DNA of 64,000 nt from Dipteris shenzhenensis (taxonomy: Eukaryota; Polypodiophyta; Polypodiopsida; Gleicheniales), in the NCBI GenBank assembly GCA_047967505.1, contig CM106540.1, one strand, 5' to 3'. The position numbers and the translations under genes were made by a program. Positions 22,340 to 34,191 of this stretch are shown in pieces (position 1 is the stretch's first letter; the number at the start of each line of letters is the position of its first letter). The notes under the pieces are model-generated. The model had not been told where the DNA came from, searched no databases, and saw only the letters and a program-made list of their open reading frames with translations.

Positions 22340-22870
22340 AGCTATGGAAATATCAAAGACCCACACTCCTGTCCATAAGATCTATAACTCCTCTATCAAA
22401 GGTACCATGTGCACGGCCTCAGAGTTGGACATCATGTGCATTGTCCCTAAAAATAGAATCCATCATGTCCACCATACCCTCGTCATCATCATCTGGTACA
22501 TCCGGGAGACTATACTCCTTCTCAAAGTGTGAAGGTATACGCACACCACCCTTGCCACCCTCCTCATCCTATCTCAAGGTTTTGTGTATATATAAGACCT
22601 TGTCTCAAGACCCGCACTCCTGTCCATAAGATCTGTAACTCCTCTATCAAACGTACCATGTACATGGCCTTAGACTCGGACATCACCTGCATTGCCCCTA
22701 AAAATAGAATCGATCATGTCCACCATACCCTCATCATCATCTGGCACATCCGGGAGACTATACTCCTTCTCAAAGTGTGAAGGTATACGCACACCACCCT
22801 CGCCACCCTCCTCATCCTGTCTCAAGGTTTCATGTAAATATAAGACCTTGTATCAAGATTTCGTGTCGTG
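22340..22870 (-). repeat. Direct duplication (about 243-bp period) in the older CACTA remnant
   Basis: AATAGAATC..ATCATGTCCACCATACCCTC, the ACATCCGGGAGACTATACTC segment and CAAAGTGTGAAGGTATACGC occur twice, about 243 bp apart. On the minus strand both copies encode GVRIPSHFEKEYSLPDVPDD followed by EGMVDM. This acidic segment resembles the linker between the N-terminal zinc-binding region and the TNP2 part of CACTA transposases. That assignment is inference. Confidence 0.55.
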
Positions 22871-22912
22871 TACACATGCAATATTAATCACAAACTCAAA
22901 TAGCTTTGACTT

Positions 22913-23237
22913 TGTTAAAACATGCGTGCCTCAGGATCTATGGAGCACTCTAAGGTGGATGGAACCTATGTGGAAACATGATGAAGAGAGTGCTCATGAC
23001 ATGTACCTCAAGTCAATCAGGTTCCAAGATAAATTAGCTTGGACTCATAAAGAGAATCTTGAGATAGTGCAAAGTGCTTGATTGATATTACTTCAAATGA
23101 ACCTCCCTTTTATAGGTGAGGATACTTACATCCATTTGGTTGCTTACATGTGGGATATCTCCTCCATGCCATGTGGCAGCTTGCCCTTTACTCATAACTT
23201 TGCTCTACATGTGCTCATGGCACCACAACTCTCAACA
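22913..23237 (-). repeat. 3' LTR of the small LTR element
   Basis: 325 bp, TG..CA ends, with a polypurine tract on its interior side. It matches 32,687-33,011 over its whole length with about 11 differences. Confidence 0.9.
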
Positions 23238-24889
23238 CTTCCCCTTGGTGCCATGATCCTTTGGCTACTGCAAGGTGGTCAGATGTGAGTTACAAATCCA
23301 TCACTTCCCCTTAGTGCATGCATTGCTACTTAAGGTGGTCAAGTGTGGTTTACATGTCAATACCTCCCCTGGGTCCTTTCATCGCTACTCTCAGGTGGTC
23401 AGGTTTGATTTACAAAATATAGGCAAGGTTGGCAAGGTTTTTGTTTCTCAATACATTCCATTGATGTCAACTTTTGGCTCGTGGCTTAATGATGATGTCG
23501 TTGTCTTCTTCACTTGATATAACTTGATGCATGATGCTTTGTTCTTCCATGTGCCTTAATGCTTTGTGTGTGGATGCCATGCTCTACTCTATGGTCATCT
23601 CATGCACTTGTGCTTTTGGCATGCTTTTTGCATTCATGCGTTGCTTTTCCATTTGTTGCAAAGGTCTTACCAATTTATTTATTTCAATATTGGCAGTGTC
23701 TAATTGCTAACAATGATTTTGATTTGACAGGCACGTGGAGTTTGAAAAGACCATCACTTTTTCATTTTTGGAGTGTGCAAATTCCTCCTGGATTGCAAGT
23801 TACGCCTTGTCAAAGTTTTGATCAAGAAGAGGGACAATCAGTGACGTGGTAGAGGGATTCACATGCTGTGGGAAGACTATGTCTGTGGAGAGGTAATTGT
23901 GCCTGGCTGATGATGTGGCACTTTGATTAGTCCTTTACTTGACCAGTGTTGATGCTGGGTTTGGTTGACCTGACGAAGGTTAACCCTTATCTACACGAGG
24001 CATAAGGGCACTGACCAAGCCTGGGTGTGGTTAGATATATGCCATGTGGTAGTGTGTGAACCAACCTTGGGCTATGAAGGTTTTGGAGAAGAAAAATAGA
24101 GGCGCGTCGATGAATAATCCTGAGGAGTCCACAACTATCACGAACCAGAGATTGGAGAATGCACTAAAGGGTTTTTTACCCTTTTGGATGTAGTGGAATA
24201 GACAAAATCCAAAATTGTAGCCTCTAGCTATGGTTTCCAACACACGGCTGGCTTGACGAATCTCTGCTGCTCACGATTCGTTTGTTGACGACTTCTTATT
24301 TTCTGTTGTTGAGATGCCATTTGCCTTGCTTGTTTTTGGGATGCGATGGAGTGGAAGCTACTGTGTCGGCTTGCTTAGTGAATGCTAGTCGGCCACCATT
24401 GTGAGAGTGCTCTCGTAGATGGCACTGCTTTGTGTGTGAGCCGAGGCTATAGAGGTGCCATAGGCTGGCCTAGTAGGAGCATTGCTGGAGAAGGCCACCT
24501 TCAAGTTTGGCAAGTTGCTGTCGTAGATGATCGTCTGGCAAGCCGCTCTGTTGGGGTCGCCTTGGAGCTCGTGGGACTGCCTGTGATGTGGAGGAGCGTT
24601 GCTGCATCTAAGAGTTGTGTTGAAGTCATTGAGCACTAAGAAGGTGTTTGAAGAGGCTGATCATGAGCTCGTCGATGGTTTGAGGCTTGAGAGACTCCAT
24701 CAACAACAATCCTTGGAAGCGTGACAGAGATAGTCTCGAAGTAGCTGTGTAGAGTGACACTCCTCAGACAACCAAAGATGCTTCTCCTTCCCTCCAGACA
24801 AAGGGAAATACTACCTTCATGATCTGAGCCTCGCTCTTTGTACAACTGTACCGAAATCCAAGTCTCAGCCGAGGGTCTTAGGAGGAATA
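23238..24889 (-). other. Interior of the small LTR element, 3' part; no intact gene
   Basis: No ORF with a recognisable domain. On the minus strand near 24,800-24,700, GCLRSVTLHSYFETIS faintly resembles the GWL..ExYFE motif of plant retrotransposon gag. This is weak and could be chance. Several frames near 24,380-24,930 are open but interrupted. Confidence 0.35.
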
Positions 24890-24904
24890 CACAACAACAC
24901 AAAG

Positions 24905-25185
24905 CAACTATAGATGCGCTTGATAGATGCACAAAATAGCGGGTGTGTCTATAGGCGTTGCTTGAATAAAGAAATTACGGGTGTGTCTAATAGCTCGTCT
25001 ATTTGCACATGTATTAACATGTCTATTAGCACGTCTACACTGAGAAAATACAGGCCCGTCTAACATTGCGTTTATCAGCGTGCCTATTTGTGCATGTATT
25101 AGCGCGTCTATTTGCACGTGTACACTGAGAATTAGATGCGTATTTAGACGTGTATTTAGACGCTAAATAGAGAATACAGAAAGTG
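24905..25185. repeat. Left subterminal repeats of the CACTA-like element
   Basis: Repeated (G/A)CGTCTA(T/A) and GCGTGTCTAT-type motifs in both orientations, for example GTGTCTATTAGCACGTCTA. In En/Spm-type elements such motifs bind the element's own DNA-binding protein. The same motif family fills 29,460-30,150 and 31,880-32,345. Confidence 0.75.
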
Positions 25186-25351
25186 AGATTTTGGTGTACA
25201 TCACTGCTTTCCAAACATTGCCCATGATTACCAAGCATATAATTTTAACAAAAACAACAATGCTTTTTTGCAAGCCCACATATACAAGAATTAAGTGAGG
25301 TGAGGAGAATGAGACAATATGTAAAATAGTTTTGCCAATATCAATGATGGG

Positions 25352-28300
25352 CTACGGTTCAATCTCATCCTCAATGAGATCAACCCTTGCCAAACTATCT
25401 ACTTCAAAATCCAAACAAGTGTTTAGATCTACAAATACATTCAACCCACTACTACTTGTGCTACTCATGTGCTCATCGAAATCAGCATCACCAATGGTAG
25501 GCTCGTCCTCATGGATAATGGCCTCAATATCTGTATCTCCTATCTCATGATCATCCTCCTCTCTCGTATCATGGTCATCATCACCTCCATGGCCATGATC
25601 ATCCTCCATACGCTCCATATTAGTAACTACTATACATCACTTTGGAACGTGGCATAATATGTATGACATGCCACCATCTATTATTATCCACCATTGGTTG
25701 ATAGACAACCTAATTCAAACATAAATACAATCATGTTATTTTCCTTGCATCGAAGGTATCAAATATTTAAAAGCGAGTATTTTTATATGTGTGCACAGTA
25801 CCTATTCACATTGTTGCGGTAGTACTAGTGTGTCCTTCCTACTTTGCCAAAACTTTGTGGAGTCAATAGTTACAAAGCCACTTGCATGGTGTTTGATTGT
25901 TGCATTAGGGCCTCTTTCCACCACGTCCTTAAACCACTTTACATCCAAAACATACACAAAGAAGTGTCGAAATTCAAGCTTAATAATATCTTGGATTATG
26001 CCACAATAATCATCCATGGCTCCATTGGCTCCCTCAAAGCTAGCAATGACGCTGCAATCTTGTGTGTTTCTCTTATCATCAATCCGTTGTGTTCGAAAAT
26101 GCTTGCCCTCACACCATATAGCATTGAACATAGTACACTACACCAAGAAAAAATTAATTGAATAAGCAATCTAAATTATTGATAGCTCCTAACTTATGCA
26201 TAACATTCTATATACTGACCTTGCTCATGCATCCCCTAGCATACTCCCATTCTTCCATTGTGATATGCATCCCCTCGTCTTTCTCTGCTTTCTCCATTTC
26301 ATCAAGTAGCCAATCCACATGAATATCCTTTGGAACTGCTCTTAGATACTGAGGGTATGGCACACGAGATCCGTGGTGTGTACGAAAGAGGGCCCTTTCT
26401 TCTTGTCTTCTTGCCTTTGCATCCTCGTATCTTGTCACCCATCTTTTCATCACATCATTATTAAGCACACAATAGAGGTTGATACTATTATGCAACTCTG
26501 TGTCTATTATTTTGTTGCATCCTTTCCCTTGAGGCACAATAGAGGTCATCCTTAGGTCTTCATCATCTCTCCATAGTCGTGGGAGAGATCTATCCACATT
26601 AACAAGAAACTCAGAAATATATACAAGTGACTCTTATACCAACCAACCCTCGACCATGTCGGGTCTTGCATTTTGTCTCACGAAGCCCTTCAAGGTCTTC
26701 ATGAAGCGCTCGAGGAAGAACAACCATCACTCAACCATCATGCAGTATAGTACCGCATATAGCAATCTCATCCACCAAATGCACTATAAGATGTAGTTGG
26801 CTTGTGAGAATAGAACGTGAAAATGTCTCCTCCACTAAACAAACCACCTCCACTGACATAACTCGAGCATTCTCAAGCGTGGTGGGATCTATTTCCTTTG
26901 AGCTCACATACCTAGAAGATGAAAGGTACACCATATTAGCAATATGGACACCTTGCATGGAGCATTGATACGCATCATATTTTGTATCATGTAAAGAACC
27001 TCACAAGCTCACCCATCTTGTAAATACAATCTTTCATGTCCTTCGATGCACTACGAGAAATGCTAGTAGGTAGTATGAACTGAACCCACGAGGAGGTGGT
27101 TGATTAGTTGCTTATAATTATTCACTCACAAATTTGAAAGGAAAAAGATATTATGCACATAAAATACTTACTTGGAGCATCTTGTGCCAATCATGAGATT
27201 TCAAGCCATATAATTGCTCTACACCTCTTTTCTTGCTCTTTGTAAAGGCTCCCTTCAAACACCTCATGCATCCAGTGGAAGTTCGAATTGTAGTAATAGC
27301 ACGCTTCACCACCGCCATCTCTAGCTTTGATAACCTCCACGATGCACGAGGTAAAAAAACACGCCCATTTGGTCTCTCTTGTGGCCAAGCTTCACGCATC
27401 CTCCCTGTGGTACATAGATCCTCCCTTATGCCTACGGAATCTCGTGTCCCATTCAAATGCTCCCAAATGGTAGATGCCACATTCTTGAAGATATGCATGG
27501 GATCAAGCAGGTGATTCCTTGAGGTGGGACCAATATGGTAAACGATAAAAGATGGAGTATCTAAAAAAAAGCCTGGTGTTAGCAGGCAATCTTTATTTCA
27601 AGCCAATATAGCACACAATAGTTACAAACCCTTACCGGCTCATGCCAAGTGGTGGAGTTGTCGTGGAACCGTCCCAAATTCTCATCCAATCTCCCATAGT
27701 GAGTGATTGTGGGAGGACTTCATTCCAAGGGGCAACATATCTAGGATGATCAGGTGGGAGAAATCGATGGTGATTCTCATAGATGACCTTATTCAATGCG
27801 TCTGCCCATGAGGCAACTAGCGAAGGACCACAAACACGACATGCATGGTAACCCGATGTAGTGAGACATGAACAATAGACGCAATTAAGAGTTGAAGGTG
27901 GGTTTAGGGTGCCACATCCTTTGCCTATTCATAATTAGAAGTGTAATGCTTATCTGAACACTCGCCATAGTCTGGGAAGTCATGCATCATCCACATCAAG
28001 ACTGCTTTGTAGTTGAAGTCTCGTGACGAGGGAGGCCTGCTCACATCATGCACCTCGATATCTCTCCAAAGTATCTCTAGCTCGCCAATCAAAGGCTCCA
28101 AATAAACATCAGGATTTTTGACTTTATGTTTCCCTGGAGTTAGAAGGGACAGCATAACATGTCCTTTCTTAATAGCCATAGAGGGTGGAAAATTATAATT
28201 CACCAATATCACTGGCCATACACTGTAAGAGATGCTTTTGAGACCAAATGGGTTCACACTGTCCATACCCAATCCAAGTCTCAAGCTCCTAGGTTCTTCC

Positions 28301-29121
28301 TTGAAGCTTGGCCATGTGTCTTCAATATGCTTCCACACAAGAGAGTCTGCGGGAGTTCTCCACTTGCCATCGGTTGATCGATGGGAGGAATGCCATGACA
28401 TGAGCTCTACAATGGATTTGCACTTGAACATATGTTGGATGCGAGGGATTATGGGAAAATGTCACAGAACCTTACGAGGCACGTCCAAAGTTTTGAGATC
28501 TGCTCTATATCTTGCCTCTCCACAAGTAGGGCACTCTCTTGCATCCTTATGTAGTCCACAAAACAAAATGCAATCATTGACGTATGCATGGATGTGCTTG
28601 TAATCTAATCCTCCAAGAGAGGTCACATGTTTCCTTGCCATATCTCTTGAGGTCGGTAATTTATTCTCCCTTGGAAGAATTTTACACAATAGCCTGCACA
28701 TGAAGACCATAAATGAGGAAAAGCATTCGAGTAATTGACCCACTAGCATAATTCACCATGTTTGCAAAATAGACTTTAAAGCTTACTTGAGTAATGCATT
28801 CGAACTTGCATTGCTCCATCCATAGATGGTTTGCAAGTTTAGTAACTCAAGGGAGGTACGTAGAACAGAGAATGTGCACCCCTCAAACAGTGGAGTCGAT
28901 GCTGCGGTAAAAAGATCATCCTGCTCCACGCTATCATCCCTCCCTTCGGATTGCTGGACATATAAATCCCGCACCATATCATCAAACACCTCCTCCTCCA
29001 TGGCTTCATGAGGTAATGGTGGAGGGCTACTATGATCACCATCACTCCATGCATCCGTAACGGTCCCTCCTGAAGATCCCACCTCATATCGCCGATGCTT
29101 CGCCTCGGTGTGGCATTGCAT
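25352..29121 (-). pseudogene. CACTA transposase (TNPD-like; TNP2, DUF4218 and DUF4216 regions)
   Basis: Minus-strand exons read in order. 29,121 to about 28,785: acidic N-terminal segment ending in the TNP2-entry motif IYGWSNASSNALLK, then a GTAAGC donor. About 28,709-27,925: TNP2, with LPRENKLPTSRDMARK, HIHAYVNDCILFCG and CPTCGEARY zinc-type pairs, LGLGMDSVNPFG and YSVWPVILVNYNFPP. 27,900-27,700: further TNP2. 27,498-27,151: MHIFKNV..GLKSHDWHKMLQ. 26,958-26,208: DUF4218 (LHLIVHLVDE). 26,131-25,802: DUF4216, then an intron, then WWHVIHIMPRSK and an acidic tail to 25,352. A TGA at about 28,464 replaces what is usually an Arg codon in VLRxFP, a likely CpG decay. More stops lie in the DUF4218 part and one before the tail. 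The protein would bind and cut the CACTA ends. Confidence 0.82.
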
Positions 29122-29129
29122 CTTGTATC

Positions 29130-30284
29130 AAATTAAAACGGGATCATAACTCAAACATATGAACACCCATAGGTATCTCAATCAACCTTAACTCTTTAAC
29201 ACTTACCATGTTTTCGGTCGCATTCCATTCTCCATACTTTGAGATGTGATTGCGTGTAATCTAGCGTGTACAATACATGTTTCCTCGACATCAATCACAC
29301 ATACATTTGATTTTTTGCTCCAACCACATTTCGCGATGGTGGATACGGAGGGATTCATCCTCACTGGAGCTACTTGTTGAAGATGAAGACATCCTACAAA
29401 CAAACAACCCAAAAATATTTGCTTTTCTTGAAATATTTAATTTTAAATCTCTGTGGCACGTCTAAAACCGTGTCTGTCTGTTCTATGGTGCACGTGTCTA
29501 GGCACGTCTAAAACCGCGCCTGCTCTTTGTATTTAGACGCAGAATTACATGCACTTATAGACACGCTTATAGACACGGTTTTAGATGCGACTATAGACGT
29601 GGTTTTCAAATCTACTTTTAGCGCGCTTGCTTTGCTTTTCTTCACATAAGCTTCACACAGCTTGCTTGCTTTGTTATTAACAAATCCACAGTCCGACACT
29701 TAAGAGGAAGGCACCCACACTTACTTCCAGGCTTACAGAAGAAGAGGGTAAACAAGGAAGAGAAGAAACTTTGAAGAAGGACAAGAAGCTTCCATACCTC
29801 TATCCAAGGTAAGTCTCTTTACAGTTGATCTTCTTTGGAAGTTGCTCTCTTTGGATTTGTCCTTTGTCGTATCCAAGAAACGAATGATTTTGGTATTAGT
29901 GTTACGCTTTTGTGTCGGGCACATGTCCTTTTTTACTTTTTAGAATAGTTCGTTTGTCAGAGCACGTCTATAGATGCGTCTCAGAGCACGTCTATAGATG
30001 CGTCTCAGAGCGCGTCTAAAACTGCATCTACAGGCGCGTCTATTGATGCATCTAGCTTGTTTACAAACATAGATAGCCACGTCTATAAATGTGATGTTAT
30101 ATGCAAAAATAGACTCGCTTCTCAGATGCGTCTATAGACGTGCTCCGATAGTTTTAGATGCTTCCCTTCCCTTCCCTTCTCTTCTCTTCCCTTCCCTTTT
30201 CTCTCTCTTTTTCTCTTCTTTTTCTCTTCTTTTTCTCTTCTCAGCTCATCAGTAATCTTCTTTTTTTATTTTTTCCAGTTCATC
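29130..30284. promoter_or_regulatory. Shared 5' region between the two divergent CACTA genes
   Basis: The transposase runs left from 29,121 and the second gene right from 30,285. Between them, 29,460-29,600 and 29,950-30,150 hold further GCGTCTAT/AGACGCG motifs. A leader-like stretch with the splice donor CTATCCAAG|GTAAGTC lies at about 29,812, and a CTTTT-rich pyrimidine stretch at 30,165-30,280 ends in an acceptor (TTTTTTCCAG, 30,280). The layout suggests that the subterminal-type motifs also control internal transcription. Confidence 0.5.
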
Positions 30285-31690
30285 ATGTGGCCAGGAAGCT
30301 CTTCAGGCTCACTTGATCTTCGGGAGTCTATTTTTAGGGAGTTATATAACCTTTTAGAGCACCCTCCTAGTACTACAGGGTTATACGGCTACATGACGGG
30401 TACTCTAAACACCCCCCAGGAGTCGGCACTACAGACTCCAAACCACCCCAATCCCACACCAGCTGAGATTACCCTAGCAGAGTCAGCACAGCCTAGCCGG
30501 CTACACAGCCGAGGCCCTTCCCCCATGCCCTCTTATGCCCCTTCCCCCATGCCATCTTATGCCCCTTCCCCCATCCTGTCAATAGGTCCTTCTGTCTCGC
30601 AGAGCCGTTGGCATACTCTTGTGCAGTCGAGACTCGGTTCTACAGCTACGAGTGGTCCACGTAGTCTCGTGTAGTCTCTAGCTACAAGTGGCCAGCGTAC
30701 TAGCTCGACACGACACAGTAGTAGGTGTAGTAGCAGGGAGAGCGGTGGGGGATGCATGGCATAATGCTTTGGGAGGGGTGGTGGTGGGGACGATGATGAT
30801 TCATATGATTTAGACATGCCTCCGGGTGGTACGATCTTCTATGACATCACTTAGACAGGAGACATCTTGATGGATGCACGGGGGAAGGACATCATGGCCT
30901 TCATGTGCTCTGTAATTGCTAACAATTACAGAGATTGCTTTATCCACTACAAAGACTAGCCAAAGAGGTTGGCTGATGAGACCCTCACTACTGTTCGCTC
31001 TAGGTATCCTAACCCCCCCAATCGTCAGTTCACATATAAATGGGCCAAGTCAAAGATTGTTACGATACTTGGTAATAAAAGATCTTCGCTTAAAGAGGCA
31101 GGCACTAGCAGAGCTTTCTAGGCTCGAGGGAGGTCAACCACGTGGAGGCATGAAGGATCCAGATGGAGCAATATGGAAGCGTGCATTTTGGAGCAGGGGG
31201 TGTTGAATCATGGGAGGCCCAATTTGTAAGTATCGATCTCAAATTATATTGCTTATGTAGTTTATTAGGAGGTTGTTTGTTTGTACTAACCCCTCTGCAA
31301 ATTGTGTCGTCTTGCAGCTTGATATCGTGGGCAGATACCCTACTCCTATCGAGACAGCCTACCACCGCCACCATCGCAGAGGAGATACATGGAAGCACTT
31401 CTATCATGATGGGTTGATTACTGAGGAGCAGTATATCCGGGCTACTGGAGCGGCCCCCGAGGTATTTGAAAGTATTTAAATAATGTCAATATTATAAGTA
31501 AAGATTTGATTTTTCATACATTGATATATGTTGTCCCTTGTTTACAAGCCCCTACACAAGAAGATGAGGAAGAAGACGAGGAAGGAGGCGGAGAAGGGAG
31601 CGCAGAAGGGAGCGTGGAAGGGAGCGAGGATGTGGAGAAATTAGTTGTAGAAGTAGTGCTAGCTACTCTTTTTTGTACTTAAAGCCACTG
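30285..31690 (+). pseudogene. Second CACTA gene (TNPA / plant Transposase_24-like), decayed
   Basis: ATG at 30,285 gives MWPGSSSGSLDLRESIFREL, then a Pro/Ser-rich segment with the repeat PSPMPSYA. The frame stops at 30,672 but continues as coding-like sequence through further stops at about 30,762, 30,852 and 30,957 (the last where KDWPKRL would be expected). ANNYRDCFIHYKD, YKWAKSKIVTIL and, after an intron (donor about 31,207, acceptor about 31,318), DIVGRYPTPIETAYHRHHRR follow. This resembles the plant En/Spm Transposase_24 family that accompanies the transposase and binds subterminal repeats. It is probably non-functional. Family call is moderate confidence. Confidence 0.6.
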
Positions 31691-31879
31691 GCTTGGCTTC
31701 GTGCTTCTTGTATATACACTCCTCTTATTTTTTGTACTTGAAGCCACATGACGTGGCTTAGCTTCGTGCTATATGTACATACAAGCACTTTTTGAGCTTT
31801 CAATTTTCTTGTGCAATGTTCTATCAATTAATGCTTTGTGAACTAAACGTTTTGGAGTTGTAATGTTTTATTTGGAATG

Positions 31880-32345
31880 GTAATTGTCGGCTATAGACGT
31901 GCTTGCAAGAGTGCTAATTAAAATGCAGTTGGCTGTAAGAATTGAATTACACAATATGGAAATGGGATTCCTGTAACTACATAGCATACACAACATACAC
32001 AACATTCTGTAAATTTAAAAAATATTATGTAGTGCGTCTATCAGTGCATCTATAAATGCGTCTATATACGCGTCTGTCTATTCAGGTAGCATCTATTTGT
32101 GCATCTATAAAAGCATCTATAAGACCATTTATAAATGCATCTAAACGCGTTTAACGATGCGTCTGTTTGTTTTTTAAATTTTTTGGCAGAGTGTCTATTT
32201 ACGTGTCCATATGCACATTTATACACGCGTCTGTCTGCTATATAGATGCGCCGTGGGTCTCTAGACGTGCAAATAGATGCGCCCATAAGTTTTTTTTTTA
32301 GTTCAGTAAACGCGTCTGTGTGCGCGTCTATGGATGCTTTGTCTT
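31880..32345. repeat. Right subterminal repeats of the CACTA-like element
   Basis: Dense copies of GCGTCTAT, GCATCTAT and ACGCGTCTGT, particularly 32,035-32,345, in the same motif family as the left end and the central promoter region. Confidence 0.75.
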
Positions 32346-32686
32346 GTTGTGATAGGCAAGGCCACTGCCAAATTGTTTGTGGAGAAGAGCGCTATGGTGG
32401 TTCTTTCTTTTCGCAAAACCGATGGACTAGATCTTTCTCCAAAGCTCTCTTTCCCTTAACAATGGAAATTTCCTCATTTGAGAAGAAGAAGAAGAAGAAG
32501 AAAGGGCACTTAACTCATGAAGAGAAATTCTCTCACAATGGAAATGAACCCAAGGAATCTCTCTCTCAAAACTAGAAGCGATAAACTCTCTAGACTTACA
32601 TTCTGAAACTAATCTAGGAATGGAAGCAATCCTAGTGAACTACTAATGAGCTAAACTAGGAGAGCTAAACCTATGCTCTGATACCA

Positions 32687-33011
32687 TGTTAAAACATGCG
32701 TGCCTCAGGATCTATGGAGCACTCTAAGGTGGATGGAACCTATGTGGAAACATGATGAAGAGAGTGCTCATGACATGTACCTCAAGTCAATTAGGTTCCA
32801 AGATAGATTAGCTTGGACTCATAAAGAGAATCTTGAGATAGTGCAAAGTGCTTGATTGATACTACTTCAAATGAACCTCCCTTTTATAGGTGAGGGTACT
32901 TACATCCATTTGCCTGCTCACATGTGGGATATCTCCTCCATGCCATGTGGCAACTTATCCTTTACTCATACCTTTGCTCTACATGTGCTCATGGCACCAC
33001 AACTCTCAACA
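32687..33011 (-). repeat. 5' LTR of the small LTR element, with adjacent primer-binding site
   Basis: 325 bp. Its interior side carries the primer-site complement at 32,675-32,686. The leader beyond it (32,355-32,674) contains a short (GAA)n run at about 32,482-32,503 and the sequence between the LTR and the CACTA insertion. Confidence 0.9.
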
Positions 33012-33300
33012 AACTTTCTGATGATCCATCACCACGTGCACCACCAACGGTGGGTAGTGGTTTGGGCTCCTCCCCATACATCCTCAAGTGGCACATGGAA
33101 TACGGTGTTGATGTCGTACTTCTCGCTTACAATGAGTGCAATGACAATACAACCTCTTTGTAAGTCACTCTTCACTCCCGAGCATTGGTGCATCATCTGA
33201 CAAGCTTCCACTCATCCCTTCCATCTGCACATCTCCAAAATCACAACACAAAATGCAAGGAAATCCATTAAGATCCAAAAAATAGCCACCCATGAGCTCG
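33012..33300 (-). pseudogene. Older CACTA remnant resumed after the LTR insertion
   Basis: If the LTR element is removed, this sequence joins 22,870-22,912. On the minus strand the joined region reads GGAQTTTHRWW.. then FVINIACVHD, which may be the N-terminal zinc-binding region of a CACTA transposase. Too degenerate to be sure. Confidence 0.4.
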
Positions 33301-33319
33301 TTCCCTCTCTTCTTAGATC

Positions 33320-33545
33320 AAGTTCCCTGAGAACCATCGCTATATCGCGATGCTTTGCTTGTTTTGTGACTATATAGTGATGCTTTTAGGGTATAAGTAT
33401 ATAGCGACACTTAGGGTATAAGTGTCACTATATAGCGACTCTTAGGGTATAAGTGTCGCTATATAGCAACAATTTTAGGGTATGAGTTTCTCTATATAGC
33501 GACACTTTTAGGGTATAAGTGTTGCTATATAACAATTGACCAGTC
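33320..33545. repeat. TATAGCGA-type subterminal repeats, first cluster
   Basis: About seven copies of a unit with the palindromic core CGCTATATAGCG and the linker TTAGGGTATAAGTGT. Related copies lie at 35,755-35,910, and one at about 21,359. These look like CACTA subterminal motifs of the older element. Confidence 0.75.
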
Positions 33546-34190
33546 GCTGGGGACTAAAACTCGAAACCCCGCACGACGCCGTCTTTCACAACTCTATTGC
33601 GAGAAAAGCAAAAATCTCTCCTCCCACATTATATTCGGCGACCTCACTTTCTTCCTCTATTCCCCACACTCCTCACCCCTACCAAGCCCCTCTCCCATTA
33701 ACACTTGTGCTCCCTCTCCACCCTTCTCCCTCTCTACTACTGTGAAAGGAAGTTTTTCAAGAAGGTGTGTCTCTTTAAGCAATGTAGGTTCATTTTTTGT
33801 GAGATTTTATTTTATGAGTGTTGAAGCATATTTCTCCTTACATTGCTAAGCCAATGTGCTAATTTTCATGCTTGATTTTCAAAGATTAAGGACAAAAAAT
33901 GAGATTTGGTGAAAGAAAGAAGACTTACCTCTTCTCTTTTTGGTATTTCTCTTCCTCCTCTTTCCCTTCCTTTCGTGCTTTCTCCTTGTTTGTAGGCTTA
34001 TGCTTGTCCCCTTAATCCAATCCCTTCGGAAAGTTGCTTCTCCAAACTCCTCCTTTCTCTAACTAGTTATCTGAAAAATTGTATGTTTCCTCTCTTTTGT
34101 AGGGCCAGTCCACGAAACACCGAGCGGACTTTTCCAGGTAAGAAAGTGCTTCCTCTTTTTTCCTTTTTTTGTTTCCATTATTTGCATTGG
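33546..34190 (+). other. Leader-like region with a small candidate exon
   Basis: No long ORF. A segment at about 34,104-34,138 has an acceptor (TCTTTTGTAG) and a donor (TTTTCCAG|GTAAGAAAG) around about 35 bases, as in the leader of the second gene in the younger CACTA element. It may be the leader of the lost second gene of the older CACTA element. Confidence 0.3.
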
Positions 34191-34191
34191 C

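Larger units (their letters stand above)
24890..32351 (-). mobile_element. CACTA-like (En/Spm) transposon, near full length, CACAACAA termini
   Basis: Left end CACAACAACACAAAGCAAC (24,890) and right end, read inward on the minus strand, CACAACAAGACAAAGCATC (32,351) are imperfect inverted repeats of about 30 bp. ATA flanks both ends (24,887-24,889 and 32,352-32,354), the 3-bp duplication usual for this superfamily. Subterminal arrays of a GCGTCTAT motif lie inside both ends. It carries a TNP2-type transposase on the minus strand and a second gene on the plus strand. Length 7,462 bp. Both genes have stops, so it is probably inactive but could be mobilised in trans. Confidence 0.88.
22913..33011 (-). 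mobile_element. Small non-autonomous LTR retrotransposon, split by a CACTA insertion
   Basis: Two 325-bp LTRs (22,913-23,237 and 32,687-33,011) differ at roughly 11 sites by eye. Both begin TGTTAAAACATG and end CTCTCAACA on the + strand, so each is TG..CA when read in element orientation. GCTCTGATACCA at 32,675-32,686 abuts the right LTR; it is the complement of a plant initiator-tRNA-Met primer site. A purine tract (AAGGGGAAG on the minus strand) abuts the left LTR. Both place the element on the minus strand. Flanks GACTT (22,908-22,912) and AACTT (33,012-33,016) are a probable 5-bp duplication with one change. Without the inner CACTA element the interior is only about 2 kb, and no pol domain is recognisable. 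Confidence 0.85.

Noticed and set aside
24382-24639. Overlapping open frames of 83-85 codons on both strands in the small LTR element
   Set aside because: No domain, no codon signal, and each is a mirror of the other; not enough to call a gene.
26133-26150. CACTACACCAAGAAAAAATT resembling a CACTA-type terminus
   Set aside because: It lies inside the transposase gene, exactly where a minus-strand splice acceptor is expected (TTTTTTCTTGGTGTAG), has no partner terminus and no 3-bp duplication.
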